Positions 15,832 through 23,855 of a stretch of 29,083 bases of DNA are shown here, in pieces. Position 1 is the first letter of the stretch, and each line of letters begins with the position of its first letter. This DNA is from an uncultured Tissierellia bacterium (lineage in GTDB: Bacteria; Bacillota; Clostridia; Tissierellales; Peptoniphilaceae): assembly GCA_902489375.1 (NCBI GenBank), contig CABTZP010000002.1, forward strand, positions 1 through 29,083, given 5' to 3'. Below the pieces are notes generated by a model. That model did no database searches and had not been told where the DNA came from. It worked only from the letters and a program-made list of their open reading frames with translations. The translations under genes and the position numbers were made by a program.

Positions 15832-15864
15832 AATTTTTTATTAATTTTTTATTAATTTTTTATT
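15832..15864 (+). repeat. Three perfect tandem 11-nt T-tract repeats
   Basis: The unit AATTTTTTATT occurs three times head to tail (15832-15842, 15843-15853, 15854-15864). T6 tracts spaced 11 bp apart are nearly in phase with the DNA helix, so this piece is predicted to be bent. It lies between an unknown gene's stop and a bidirectional terminator, about 130 bp upstream of the next promoter. Confidence 0.8.
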
Positions 15865-15901
15865 AATGAAGAACATAATTAATGAACAATTGAATAGTGA
15901 A

Positions 15902-15944
15902 AAAAAGCTTGGTAATCTACCCAAAATAGGTTATCAAGCTTTTT
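15902..15944. terminator. Bidirectional intrinsic terminator
   Basis: AAAAAGCTTG (15902-15911) pairs with CAAGCTTTTT (15935-15944), with further TAA/TTA and CTA/TAG pairing inside. A and T runs on either side make it usable in both directions. It ends the 14974-15793 unit. Confidence 0.75.
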
Positions 15945-15991
15945 AATCATAATAAAATTTTCACGCTTTGTAATTCCTTTGTAACATTTTC

Positions 15992-16021
15992 TTGACATTT
16001 CTACCCCATCATCGGTATTAT
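15992..16021 (+). promoter_or_regulatory. Promoter of the Glu/Lys-rich surface protein gene
   Basis: A perfect -35 TTGACA (15992-15997) is followed after 18 nt by TATTAT (16016-16021), five of six matches to the -10 consensus. Transcription would begin near 16028, which leaves the upstream in-frame ATG at 16044 with almost no leader and supports the start at 16068. Confidence 0.65.
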
Positions 16022-16067
16022 AGTAACGATAGTATGAGTAAAAATGTTTCCTGATAGGGAGAACAAG

Positions 16068-17315
16068 ATGAATCGACAAAAATTAGCGACAATGGTCGGC
16101 GCCTTCAGCATCGTCTTTATTCTGGGCTTGGCCGGGATATTGTTTCTAAAAACAAAAAGCCCCTTGGTCCAGGATCCCGTTGCAGCCAGAGTTTCTAAGG
16201 AAGAGGAAAAGGCAAAGCTCACGGATCTGACGATTGCTCAGTGGGCCGATCAGGAAGAAGTGGAAAAGGCTCCGGAAGAGCATGTTAATGCCGAGAGTGA
16301 AGAAACGCCAAAAACGGCTTCTGAGGATTACGGGAACTTTGCCATTGATTTTGAGAAGGCCACGCTAGAAGCAGAAAAAGCTCAGGATCAGGAGAATGCC
16401 CGACTGGAAGAGACCGATACCCAGACGGAGTCAGAAAATAAAAAAGACCTTACACCGGCTTCCAAGACAGAGAAGGGAAAAAATAGGCCGGCGCTTTCGC
16501 TTGCTCAAAATAAGAAAGCATGGGTGAGGGCAAAAGAGGCCTCCCCCGCGGTGTCTTTAAATGAAAAGGCGGATTCGGCTGAGAAAAAAGCGCAGATGAA
16601 TACTTCTAAGGCGGAAGAAGGGCAGGAAAAGCCTTCCGCAGATCTGAAACAGAAGGCGAAAACCAGCAGGGAAGATCCGTCTAACGAAGGGCCGCTTCTT
16701 CCTTCTCAAGAGAACCTGAAGAAGGAAGGGCTCAAAGCGGACACGAAAAGTGCATCCGATCCAGCTGACCAGGAGAAAGCAGCGATTGAGGAGGCTCTTT
16801 CGAAAATCCAAGAGGAAAAAAAGACAGTGGCTTGGGAAGAAGACGTTTTTTATGAAGGGGAAGAAAAGGCGAAAGACAGCGAAGAGAATCTGAAAAAACC
16901 TCTCCTTTCCGGGGAAGAAAAATCTCATGCCGAAGGCAATCAGGAAGCCCTTACGGATGATCCCTTCGCTCTTTTGGCAGAGATAAGAAAAAATGAGGAA
17001 AATTTCAGCGAAACGCCCTCCAAGGCCCTCGCCCCTCAATCCCTTTATACCCTCGCTCATTTAAAGCAAAAGGGCGTTATCATTTGGAATGGTTACCGGT
17101 TCACCTATTATTCTCAGTCCGTTCTTCCGGGAAATAAACTCAACATCCCTGGTCGGCACGTTAATGAAGCGGGCTTTGTTGCCGATGGATCAGGAAATAT
17201 TGTCATTGCCTATGGCGGTCGCCGCGGAGAGGTGATTCCGACTCCCTTTGGATATTGGGGAAAGATATACGATTACTGCGAGACTCCGGGAACCTATGAC
17301 TGTTATGTGAAGTAA
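16068..17315 (+). CDS. Membrane-anchored Glu/Lys-rich surface protein with C-terminal beta-barrel-like domain
   Basis: A 415-residue protein with three parts. Residues 1-35 form an N-terminal anchor (TMVGAFSIVFILGLAGILFL). Residues about 40-325 are a low-complexity, mostly helical or disordered stretch dominated by Glu, Lys, Ala and Ser with almost no aromatic residues, like a spacer through the cell wall. The last 85 residues form a compact domain: GVIIWNGYRFTYYSQSVLPG, LNIPGRHVN, GEVIPTPFGYWGKIYD and a final GTYDCYV. From memory, this pattern is a small domain at the C-terminus of various Firmicutes cell-surface proteins, likened to 3D/double-psi barrels of wall-acting proteins; that is not proven here. 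Start: ATG 16068 after AGGGAGAACAAG. A pair of Cys near the end could form a disulfide. Function unknown. Confidence 0.7.
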   Translation: MNRQKLATMVGAFSIVFILGLAGILFLKTKSPLVQDPVAARVSKEEEKAKLTDLTIAQWADQEEVEKAPEEHVNAESEETPKTASEDYGNFAIDFEKATLEAEKAQDQENARLEETDTQTESENKKDLTPASKTEKGKNRPALSLAQNKKAWVRAKEASPAVSLNEKADSAEKKAQMNTSKAEEGQEKPSADLKQKAKTSREDPSNEGPLLPSQENLKKEGLKADTKSASDPADQEKAAIEEALSKIQEEKKTVAWEEDVFYEGEEKAKDSEENLKKPLLSGEEKSHAEGNQEALTDDPFALLAEIRKNEENFSETPSKALAPQSLYTLAHLKQKGVIIWNGYRFTYYSQSVLPGNKLNIPGRHVNEAGFVADGSGNIVIAYGGRRGEVIPTPFGYWGKIYDYCETPGTYDCYVK

Positions 17316-17334
17316 AAAGTTCTTTATAAAAAAT

Positions 17335-17354
17335 GGGGCTGGGTCCAAAGCCCC
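17335..17354 (+). terminator. GC-rich hairpin after the surface protein gene
   Basis: GGGGCT (17335-17340) pairs with AGCCCC (17349-17354) around an 8-nt loop, 20 nt after the stop. No T-run follows, so it may be a weak terminator or an mRNA 3' end stabiliser. Confidence 0.4.
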
Positions 17355-17409
17355 TAAATGATAGGAAATGGCCGTCAAGCGCTTCTCTCTTCTCGGCTGT
17401 TTCCTTTTT

Positions 17410-17436
17410 TTGAGCTCTTTTTTTTCATGATATAAT
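17410..17436 (+). promoter_or_regulatory. Promoter of the metS operon
   Basis: A perfect TATAAT (17431-17436) with a TGA extension (CATGATATAAT) stands 41 nt before metS. TTGAGC at 17410-17415 is a -35 candidate with a short 15-nt spacer. No T-box or S-box was recognised in the leader. Confidence 0.6.
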
Positions 17437-17476
17437 GAATAATTAATACCGCTTACGTCAAGAGGAGGAGAACATC

Positions 17477-19522
17477 ATGACTGAAAAACATCAAGGCGAG
17501 CCCTATTATATTACCGCCCCCATCTATTATCCGAGCGCCAACCTTCACCTTGGAAACACCTACACCAGCATTATCTGTGATGCGGTTCGCAGATACCAAA
17601 GTGAGCTGGGTTATGACACCTATTATGTCACCGGCTCTGATGAGCATGGAGAAAAGCTTGAGCGAGCCGCTGCGGCCAAGGGAAAAAAGCCTTTGGAATA
17701 CATCGATCCCATTGTCGATTCCATCAAAGAACTTTGGAAGCTTTTAGATGTTGAGCCGGATACCTTTGTGCGTTCCTCCAGCGCCCAGCATGAAAAAGAT
17801 ACACAAATGCTCTTTCAGAAGCTCTATGACAAGGGCGATATTTATAAAGGTAAATATGAGGGATATTACTGCACCCCCTGTGAGGAATTCTGGACGAAGA
17901 CCCAGCTTGTCGATGGAAACTGTCCTTCCTGCGGCCGCCCGGTCGAATACCGGGAAGAAGAAAGCTATTTCTTCCGCCTTTCGAAATACCAGGAGCCCCT
18001 TCTCAAATACTACCAGGAACACCCGGACTTTATTCGTCCTTTAAATCGAAAAAAGGAACTCCTCCACTCCTTTTTTGACGAGGGCCTGGAAGATCTTTCC
18101 GTTACCCGAAGAAGGCTGAAGTGGGGGGTCCCCGTCCCCTTTGATCCGGACCATGTCATCTATGTCTGGATTGACGCTTTAATTTGCTACCTGACTGGGA
18201 TTGGCCTTTTGGAAAACCCCGAAAAATTTGACCGGTATTGGCCCGCTAAAGTTCACTTTATTGGCCGGGATATCGCCCGTTTCCATGCGATTATCTGGCC
18301 GGCGGTCCTGATGGCGTTAGAGCTGCCTCTGCCTGAGAAGATTTTTGCCCACGGCTGGATTCTCTTTGATGAAGACAAGATGTCGAAATCCAAGGGCAAT
18401 GTCGTTTATCCCGAGCCCCTGGTGGAGCTTTATGGGAAAGACGCTTTAAAATACTTTGTCCTTCGGGAGTTTAACTTCGGAGCCGATGGGAATTTCTCCA
18501 CGAAGAAGTTTTTGGAAAGACTGAATTCAGACCTTGCCAATGACCTGGGGAACCTTCTTTCTCGAACAACGGCCATGGTTGAAAAATATCATGACGGCCT
18601 TGTCCCCCAGGCGGGTCCGGAAGAAGAAGTGGATAAGGACCTGAAAGCGGTTCAGAAAAAGACCCTTCCAGACCTTGAACAATATATGCAAGATTTCGAC
18701 TTCCAGCACGGGCTGGAGAGCATCTGGACCCTGATCCGCCGGTCAAATAAATATATTGATGAGACGGCGCCCTGGGCCCTGGCAAAAGAAGAAAAAACCG
18801 AACGGTTGGGCACCGTCCTGTATCGGCTGATGGACGCCCTGCGCTCTATCGCGACGCTTCTGATTCCCTTTATGCCGGAGACATCAGAGGAGATGTTCCG
18901 TCAGTTGGGCATTGAAAAAATGGCTTTTGAATCGGCTTCCGAAATCGACCGTTATCCGGCTGGAAATAAGGTCAATCGAGGCGATGCTCTCTTCCCAAGG
19001 TTAGAGGTAGAAAAGGAGTTGGCCCGCTTCCATGAAGCCAATAACCGCCTGATTGCCGAAAGAGCTGGGATCACGATGGAAGAGCTGGAAAGGCGGCAGA
19101 AAGAAAGACTGGCCCAGCTGGAGGAAGAAAAGAAGGCCAAGGCTGGAGAAAAGAAGGAGGCCTGCACCTGCCAAAAGGAAGAAGCTCAGAAAGAAATGGC
19201 TGAATTCTCCGATTTTCAGAAGCTTCGGATGCGGGTAGGTGAAGTCATTGAATGCCAGATCCACCCTGATGCCGATAAGCTTTTGGTGGAAAAAGTCGAC
19301 TTTGGCGATGAGGTGCGGACCGTGGTTTCCGGCATCCGCCAGTGGATCAGCCCGGAAGAGATGGTTGGACAAAAGTTCATCTTTGTTGTCAACCTGCCGT
19401 ATCGGACCATTCGCGGCATCGAATCGCAGGGAATGATTTTAACCGCCGAATCGCCGGATGAAAAAACGGTTAGCCCCTTACGTCCCCTCATGGATGTCCC
19501 CAAGGGCTCCTATATTTCATAG
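17477..19522 (+). CDS. metS: Methionyl-tRNA synthetase with C-terminal tRNA-binding domain
   Basis: Class I synthetase (MetG family) that charges initiator and elongator tRNA-Met. It has 681 residues. The HIGH motif is HLGN at residues 24-27. A zinc knuckle with CTPC and CPSC pairs lies at about 132-151, and DKMSKSKGN, the KMSKS loop, is near 301-309. The anticodon-binding helical domain runs to about 530. A charged linker containing CTC leads to an OB-fold EMAP/Trbp111-like domain (about 578-681: FQKLRMRVGEVIECQIHPDADKL in two parts, then VVSGIRQW and GIESQGMIL), which improves tRNA binding. ATG 17477 follows AGAGGAGGAGAAC. It is first in the operon with tatD, rnmV and rsmA, a conserved Firmicutes order. 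Confidence 0.97.
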   Translation: MTEKHQGEPYYITAPIYYPSANLHLGNTYTSIICDAVRRYQSELGYDTYYVTGSDEHGEKLERAAAAKGKKPLEYIDPIVDSIKELWKLLDVEPDTFVRSSSAQHEKDTQMLFQKLYDKGDIYKGKYEGYYCTPCEEFWTKTQLVDGNCPSCGRPVEYREEESYFFRLSKYQEPLLKYYQEHPDFIRPLNRKKELLHSFFDEGLEDLSVTRRRLKWGVPVPFDPDHVIYVWIDALICYLTGIGLLENPEKFDRYWPAKVHFIGRDIARFHAIIWPAVLMALELPLPEKIFAHGWILFDEDKMSKSKGNVVYPEPLVELYGKDALKYFVLREFNFGADGNFSTKKFLERLNSDLANDLGNLLSRTTAMVEKYHDGLVPQAGPEEEVDKDLKAVQKKTLPDLEQYMQDFDFQHGLESIWTLIRRSNKYIDETAPWALAKEEKTERLGTVLYRLMDALRSIATLLIPFMPETSEEMFRQLGIEKMAFESASEIDRYPAGNKVNRGDALFPRLEVEKELARFHEANNRLIAERAGITMEELERRQKERLAQLEEEKKAKAGEKKEACTCQKEEAQKEMAEFSDFQKLRMRVGEVIECQIHPDADKLLVEKVDFGDEVRTVVSGIRQWISPEEMVGQKFIFVVNLPYRTIRGIESQGMILTAESPDEKTVSPLRPLMDVPKGSYIS

Positions 19523-19542
19523 AGAAAGAGAAAAGAGGAAAA

Positions 19543-20346
19543 ATGACCTGGATCATCGACGCCCATTGTCATTTGGATGACCCATCGTATGACGCTGACC
19601 GCCAAGAAATCATAGCACGCCTTCCTGAGGAGGGCGTGCTTGCGCTTGTTAACCCCGGATGCGACCTGGAGTCTTCGAAAATGGCCGTGGAAATGGCCCG
19701 AGAAAACCGTCAGATCTTTGCCTGCGTAGGCAATCATCCGGAGCGAGCGGATCAATATGGAGACGAGGCTGAAAACCAGTACCGGGCCTGGGCGAAGGAA
19801 AAAGGCGTGATTGCGATTGGAGAAATTGGTCTCGACCATCACTATGAGGATAATCCCTCCCCGGAGCAGCAAAGGGAGGCTTTTGAAAGACAGCTTTCTT
19901 TGGCGAAAGACCTGGGCCTTCCTGCGGTTGTCCATTGTCGGGATGCCGCCATGGAAACCTATGAAATCGTAAAAAAGTTTGCCCCGGACCTTCCGATTCT
20001 GATGCATTCCTTTAATGAAGACGAGCCGACCTTTCGAAAATTTGATGACCTGGGCTGCTATTTTTCCATCGGCGGCATGGTCACCTTTAAAAACACCCTT
20101 TATCCTAAGGAATTAGCAAAAATAGGGGATAAGAGCCGGCTGCTTTTGGAGACCGATGGGCCTTATCTTGCGCCGGTTCCCTTTCGGGGGAAGCGAAATC
20201 TTCCGGCTTATGCCCATTATTCCTTAGAACAAATCGCGAAAATTCGAAAGATCTCAAAGGAAGAGTTAGGAGAGATACTCATTGAAAATACGGGAAGATT
20301 TTTTTCCATCGAACCGGATCTCAAAGCCCTGGAGGCGTCATTTTGA
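19543..20346 (+). CDS. tatD: TatD-family metal-dependent deoxyribonuclease
   Basis: A 267-residue TIM-barrel hydrolase of the TatD family, which acts as a 3'-5' exonuclease on DNA/RNA and may also have deacylase activity. Metal ligands are visible in order: DAHCHLD (His8, His10), GEIGLDHHY (Glu near 92), the VVHCRDA His near 130, MHSF near 155 and the late Asp in LLETDGPYL near 205. ATG 19543 follows AAAGAGGAAAA and lies 20 nt after metS. Its TGA overlaps the TTG start of rnmV. The substrate in the cell is not clear from sequence. Confidence 0.95.
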   Translation: MTWIIDAHCHLDDPSYDADRQEIIARLPEEGVLALVNPGCDLESSKMAVEMARENRQIFACVGNHPERADQYGDEAENQYRAWAKEKGVIAIGEIGLDHHYEDNPSPEQQREAFERQLSLAKDLGLPAVVHCRDAAMETYEIVKKFAPDLPILMHSFNEDEPTFRKFDDLGCYFSIGGMVTFKNTLYPKELAKIGDKSRLLLETDGPYLAPVPFRGKRNLPAYAHYSLEQIAKIRKISKEELGEILIENTGRFFSIEPDLKALEASF

Positions 20347-20900
20347 TTGAAGAAGTCATTGTTGTCGAAGGAAAAAATGATGTCACGGCGGTAAAAAGGG
20401 CAGTTGATTGCGAGTGCCTGATTACCCATGGCCATGGCTTTTCGGATGAGCTTTTTGACCGCCTGGAAGAAATCCAGGCCCGGCGGGGGATCATCGTTTT
20501 AACGGATCCCGACTATGCCGGAAAGAAGATTCGCAGGAGAATCCAGGAGCGGATCCCCCAGGCGAAGATGGCCTATCTTCCGCGAAGCGCGGCGATCAAA
20601 GGCGATGATATCGGGGTGGAGAATGCCTCCGTCGAGGCAATCCGGGAAGCCCTCAAAAAGGCCAGGGCCAGCTTAAGCGAGCGAAGAGAAGAATTTACCT
20701 TAGAAGATCTTATCCGCTACGGCCTCTCTTCCGGCCCCGGAGCCAGGGAAAAGCGCGCTTTACTGGGAAAAGAGCTTCATATCGGCTATGGCAATGCCAA
20801 GCAGCTGACCAGCCGTCTGAATGCCTACGGGATTGAAAGAGATGAGTTTCTTCTCGCCTTAGCGAAGATTGAAAAAAGAAAAGAAGAGGAAAAAGGATGA
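20343..20900 (+). CDS. rnmV: Ribonuclease M5
   Basis: TOPRIM-domain endoribonuclease that matures 5S rRNA in low-GC Gram-positives. Its 185 residues match the family. The TOPRIM glutamate is in VVEGKND (residue 9) and the paired aspartates in LTDPDYAGKKIRR (about 54-56); GDDIGVENAS is a further RNase M5 signature. The start is TTG at 20343, chosen because GGAGG lies 7 nt upstream, the protein aligns from its first residue, and the codon overlaps the tatD stop. A TTG start and overlap probably limit its translation relative to tatD. Its end overlaps rsmA by 4 nt. Confidence 0.94.
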   Translation: MIEEVIVVEGKNDVTAVKRAVDCECLITHGHGFSDELFDRLEEIQARRGIIVLTDPDYAGKKIRRRIQERIPQAKMAYLPRSAAIKGDDIGVENASVEAIREALKKARASLSERREEFTLEDLIRYGLSSGPGAREKRALLGKELHIGYGNAKQLTSRLNAYGIERDEFLLALAKIEKRKEEEKG

Positions 20901-21748
20901 AAGGAAAGCCCCTCTACCAGCCTAGCAATGTACAGCAGCTGATGAAAAAATATGACCTTTCCTTTACCAAATCTCTTGGACAAAATTTTCTTGTGGACGG
21001 CAATGTCCTTCGACGGATGGTTAGGGCCGCGGGGCCTGGCCCGAATGATACGGTTCTGGAGATCGGCCCCGGTGTGGGCACCTTAACCCAGGAACTTTTG
21101 GCGCAGGCGGGAGAGGTCATTTCCATCGAAATTGATCAGCGGCTGATCCCCGTCCTGGAGGAAGAATTTGGAGATCAGCCCCATTTTCATCTTATCCATG
21201 GAGATGCCCTAAAAATGGATCTGGGAAAGCTCGTCAAAGAAAAGGCCAAAGGGGAGAGGACCCTTCTGGTTGCCAATCTTCCCTATTACATTACCAGTCC
21301 TCTTTTGGAAGCTTTTTTGACCCGGCCCCTTCCCATTGATTCCTTTACCATCATGATGCAAAAGGAAGTGGCCGACCGGATTATGGCCAGGCCATCCACG
21401 AAAGAATATGGGGCCCTGACCCTTTTTGTGGCCCTTTATGGGCAGGCCGACCGATGTTTTGAGGTTTCCAGAAACTCCTTTCTTCCCCCGCCCAAGGTGG
21501 ACTCTACCGTCCTTCAGCTGAAGCAGAAAAAAGATCTGGACCTGGAAAAGGCCGACCGAATCAACCAGGTCATCCGCCTGGCCTTCCAGCAGCGAAGAAA
21601 ATATGTGATCAAGGCCTTTGAGCGGGGGACAGGAAAAGATAGGGCCAAGCTCCTGGCGGCTTTTCAAAAACTGGGCCTTTCGCCCCAAGCCCGCCCGGCA
21701 GACCTGACCCTGGATCAGTATGCTAAGATGATCGAAATGATCAGTTAG
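20897..21748 (+). CDS. rsmA: 16S rRNA dimethyladenosine transferase RsmA/KsgA
   Basis: SAM-dependent enzyme that dimethylates two adjacent adenines in the helix 45 loop of 16S rRNA, a late step in 30S assembly. Its 283 residues are usual. FTKSLGQNFLVD near residue 24 is the family start signature, EIGPGVGTLTQ (about 54-64) binds SAM, SIEIDQRL is motif II, and NLPYYITSPLL (about 127-137) is the catalytic NLPY motif; FLPPPKVDS and AFQQRRKY are further KsgA marks. ATG 20897 overlaps the rnmV stop (ATGA). Loss of this enzyme classically gives kasugamycin resistance. A weak hairpin with a T-run at about 21825-21843 may end the operon. Confidence 0.96.
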   Translation: MKGKPLYQPSNVQQLMKKYDLSFTKSLGQNFLVDGNVLRRMVRAAGPGPNDTVLEIGPGVGTLTQELLAQAGEVISIEIDQRLIPVLEEEFGDQPHFHLIHGDALKMDLGKLVKEKAKGERTLLVANLPYYITSPLLEAFLTRPLPIDSFTIMMQKEVADRIMARPSTKEYGALTLFVALYGQADRCFEVSRNSFLPPPKVDSTVLQLKQKKDLDLEKADRINQVIRLAFQQRRKYVIKAFERGTGKDRAKLLAAFQKLGLSPQARPADLTLDQYAKMIEMIS

Positions 21749-21824
21749 CTTCAAAGGGCGTTTCGGATGGAAAGCGAGTTAGTGCCGGAGTTTTTGATGA
21801 CGATTGTCGTTATCGAGGCGGGGG

Positions 21825-21843
21825 CTATGGAAAGCCTTTTTAA
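21825..21843 (+). terminator. Weak terminator candidate after rsmA
   Basis: GGCT and AGCC form a 4-bp stem with a 6-nt loop followed by five T. The 136-nt convergent gap between rsmA and dsdA contains no other clear signal; a 32-codon open frame from 21769 has no ribosome site. Confidence 0.3.
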
Positions 21844-21884
21844 AAAGCGAACTAAAAAGCCGTAAGCTCCAGGCGCAGGTCCGT

Positions 21885-23228
21885 TTAAAGATATGTTTCC
21901 AGTTCTTTTTTTCGCTCTTCTTTCGGGACCAGGCTCCCGCCCGTTGCCCAGGCGATGTGGGCAGCATTTTTCATCTGCTCCGGACCCAGGCCCTGCGTCT
22001 GGCAGTAGTTTTTTGAAAAAGGATCATCCATCAGCTTAGTAGGCCCAATAAAAGCGGCGCAGCTGGAAGGCTCGATTTCCCGGCCTTCTGTTTTAAAGAG
22101 CAGACGCAGATCGTCAAAGAGCCGGGCGTCGCTTACGGTGAAAATCCCGGAGAGAAGGGGCGTCATCAGTCTGGTGACCAGGCTCGATGAGGAAGCGCAG
22201 GCCAGCCCGTCTGCTTCCGTTATGCCGCTGAGGCCAAAGTCCTGGACACTGATTTTTTCATATTCCTGGGTAGCCATGCCCAAAAGGACCGAAGGACATT
22301 GGGTCGGCTCGACAAAAAAGCAGTGAACATGGTCCTTAAAAATTCGTTTGAGACCATAAGAAATTCCACCCGGCGCTCCGCCCACGCCGGCTGGGATATA
22401 GACAAAGAGGGGATGATCCGCATCCACCAAAATGCCCATGGCCGAGAGCTGTTTTTCGAGCCGTTTCGCGGCAACGGCATAGCCCACGAAAAGATTGACC
22501 GACCGCTCATCATCGACGAAATAGCTTAGGGGATCGGCCGCCGAAAGCGCCCGCCCTTCGGCGACGGCACGGGAATAGTCCTGGGCGTATTCGATGACCT
22601 CCGCTCCTTTTTTTCGAAGAAGGTCCTTTTTCCAGGCACGGGCATCAGAAGACATATGGACTTTAACCTTCATGCCCAGGGCCGCACTCATGATCCCAAT
22701 GGAAAGACCCAGGTTACCGGTCGAACCGACCTGAATGGTGTATTGGTGAAAAAAATTCTTCATTTCCGGGTCGGCAAGCTTCGCATAATTGTCCGCAAAA
22801 GAAAGTTTCCCAGCAGAAATGGCAAGGTCTTCGGCGTGTTTTAATACTTCATAAATTCCCCCGCGGGCTTTGACCGAACCGGCAATAGGAAGATCGCTGT
22901 CCAATTTCAAAAGAAGCCTTCCGGGAATTTGCACTTGATAGGTGGATTCCAGTGCGCTTTTCATGGCAGAAACAGAAACGAGCTCAGATTCAATCCGCCC
23001 CCGGCTTTTTCTCGTTTCCGGGAAGACCCTTTCAAGGAGGGGGGCAAAGCGGTCCAGGCGCTCAGATGCCTCTTGAATGTCCTCGTCGGAAACAACCAGC
23101 TGGCAGACGGCATCCGACCGGTCAAAGGGTAAATATCGGGGGTTGATCCAAAGGGTCTCCTGAGCTTGAGATACGGCTTCAAGACCGGGATCCTTTTTGA
23201 TCCATTTTTGAATTTTTTCTTTTCCCAT
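21885..23228 (-). CDS. dsdA: D-serine ammonia-lyase (D-serine dehydratase)
   Basis: PLP-dependent enzyme that converts D-serine to pyruvate and ammonia, allowing its use as carbon/nitrogen source and removing a toxic D-amino acid. Its 447 residues match the DsdA family. The start has the typical ETLWINPRY, SVKARGG near residue 118-124 holds the PLP lysine (about 120), GSTGNLGLSIG near 167-177 is the phosphate-binding glycine loop, and GVGGAPGGISYGL and DGLACASSSSL are diagnostic of DsdA. ATG 23228 follows AAGGAGGCTCCT. No dsdC regulator or dsdX permease lies adjacent; it has its own promoter with an inverted repeat over the -10. Confidence 0.95.
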   Translation of the reverse strand: MGKEKIQKWIKKDPGLEAVSQAQETLWINPRYLPFDRSDAVCQLVVSDEDIQEASERLDRFAPLLERVFPETRKSRGRIESELVSVSAMKSALESTYQVQIPGRLLLKLDSDLPIAGSVKARGGIYEVLKHAEDLAISAGKLSFADNYAKLADPEMKNFFHQYTIQVGSTGNLGLSIGIMSAALGMKVKVHMSSDARAWKKDLLRKKGAEVIEYAQDYSRAVAEGRALSAADPLSYFVDDERSVNLFVGYAVAAKRLEKQLSAMGILVDADHPLFVYIPAGVGGAPGGISYGLKRIFKDHVHCFFVEPTQCPSVLLGMATQEYEKISVQDFGLSGITEADGLACASSSSLVTRLMTPLLSGIFTVSDARLFDDLRLLFKTEGREIEPSSCAAFIGPTKLMDDPFSKNYCQTQGLGPEQMKNAAHIAWATGGSLVPKEERKKELETYL

Positions 23229-23299
23229 AGGAGCCTCCTTGCTTTCATTTTTTCAATTTTTCCACATAGGGATCCCGAAAAGAAAAAGCCGGAATCCTT

Positions 23300-23339
23300 C
23301 TTGTACTTGTAATGTACGAGAAACGAAGTCGCTTGTAAA
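23300..23339 (-). promoter_or_regulatory. dsdA promoter with overlapping inverted repeat
   Basis: On the minus strand, TTTACA (23339-23334) and TACATT (23316-23311) are 17 nt apart. CTTGTAC (23300-23306) and GTACGAG (23314-23320) form an inverted repeat, six of seven positions matching, with a 7-nt spacer that covers the -10. This is a plausible repressor site. The leader to dsdA is about 75 nt. Confidence 0.5.
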
Positions 23340-23484
23340 GGGGAAAAATCAGGGCAAAGCCTTCAAAGGAAAAGGAAAAGGAAAAGCGTGGCCAGCGGAT
23401 GATCCCGGGGACTTTGGGTATATTTAATTTGTTGAATCGAGAAAAGGCCAAAAAATTTTGGCTTGGAAAAGTAAAGGAGAAATT

Positions 23485-23715
23485 ATGGCAAAAGTAACGA
23501 TCTATTCCCTGCCGACCTGCACCCACTGCAAGGCCGCAAAAAAATTTTTTGAAGATCAGAACATTCCTTTTGAAGATGTCGACCTGACCCAAAATGATGA
23601 GGCCATGGACGAGATGATCGCCAAGGGCTATAAAGGGACCCCGATTATCCGCATTGACGGAGAAGATGTCGTCGGCTTCAACGCAAAAAAGATCCAGGAG
23701 CTTTTGGCAAAATAG
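23485..23715 (+). CDS. Small glutaredoxin / NrdH-like redox protein
   Basis: A 76-residue thioredoxin-fold protein. The active site is CTHC at residues 12-15 (TIYSLPTCTHCKAAK), followed by the cis-Pro of GTPIIRIDG (about 51-59) and a terminal VVGFNAKKIQELL helix. Such small glutaredoxins or NrdH-type proteins reduce protein disulfides; the CTHC center differs from CPYC of classical glutaredoxins and CVQC of NrdH, so its electron donor is unclear. ATG 23485 follows AAAGGAGAAATT; an in-frame ATG at 23458 has no site. It is a single gene between convergent or divergent neighbours and ends before a strong terminator. Confidence 0.88.
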   Translation: MAKVTIYSLPTCTHCKAAKKFFEDQNIPFEDVDLTQNDEAMDEMIAKGYKGTPIIRIDGEDVVGFNAKKIQELLAK

Positions 23716-23771
23716 GAGCTGGGATGGGAAGGACTGGCCATTCTTAAAGCTTGTCCAATAAAAAAGAAAAG

Positions 23772-23807
23772 AGCCGGAACCAGACGATCGTCTGGCTCCG
23801 GCTTTTT
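23772..23807. terminator. Strong bidirectional terminator between the glutaredoxin gene and ppsA
   Basis: AGCCGGA (23772-23778) pairs with TCCGGCT (23797-23803), and CCAGACGA inside pairs with TCGTCTGG, so the stem is nearly continuous. T-runs follow on the plus strand and A-rich sequence precedes it, so it can also end the minus-strand ppsA transcript. Confidence 0.9.
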
Positions 23808-23855
23808 TTGCACTAATTTGGATTTGCAAAATACTTTTTCGATAAGAAAGAAGAA

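Noticed and set aside
15832..15864. CRISPR-like repeat array
   Set aside because: Units are only 11 nt, directly tandem, without spacers, and no cas gene is present.
17316..17476. Methionine riboswitch (S-box or Met T-box) before metS
   Set aside because: No T-box core or S-box motifs; only a simple hairpin and an extended -10 promoter are visible.
21769..21867. Possible 32-codon gene between rsmA and dsdA
   Set aside because: No ribosome site, no recognisable product, and it includes the hairpin/T-run area after rsmA.
23245..23829. 194-codon open frame on the minus strand across the glutaredoxin gene
   Set aside because: It is the reverse strand of the glutaredoxin gene, its leader and the terminator; the plus-strand protein is a clear thioredoxin-fold family member.
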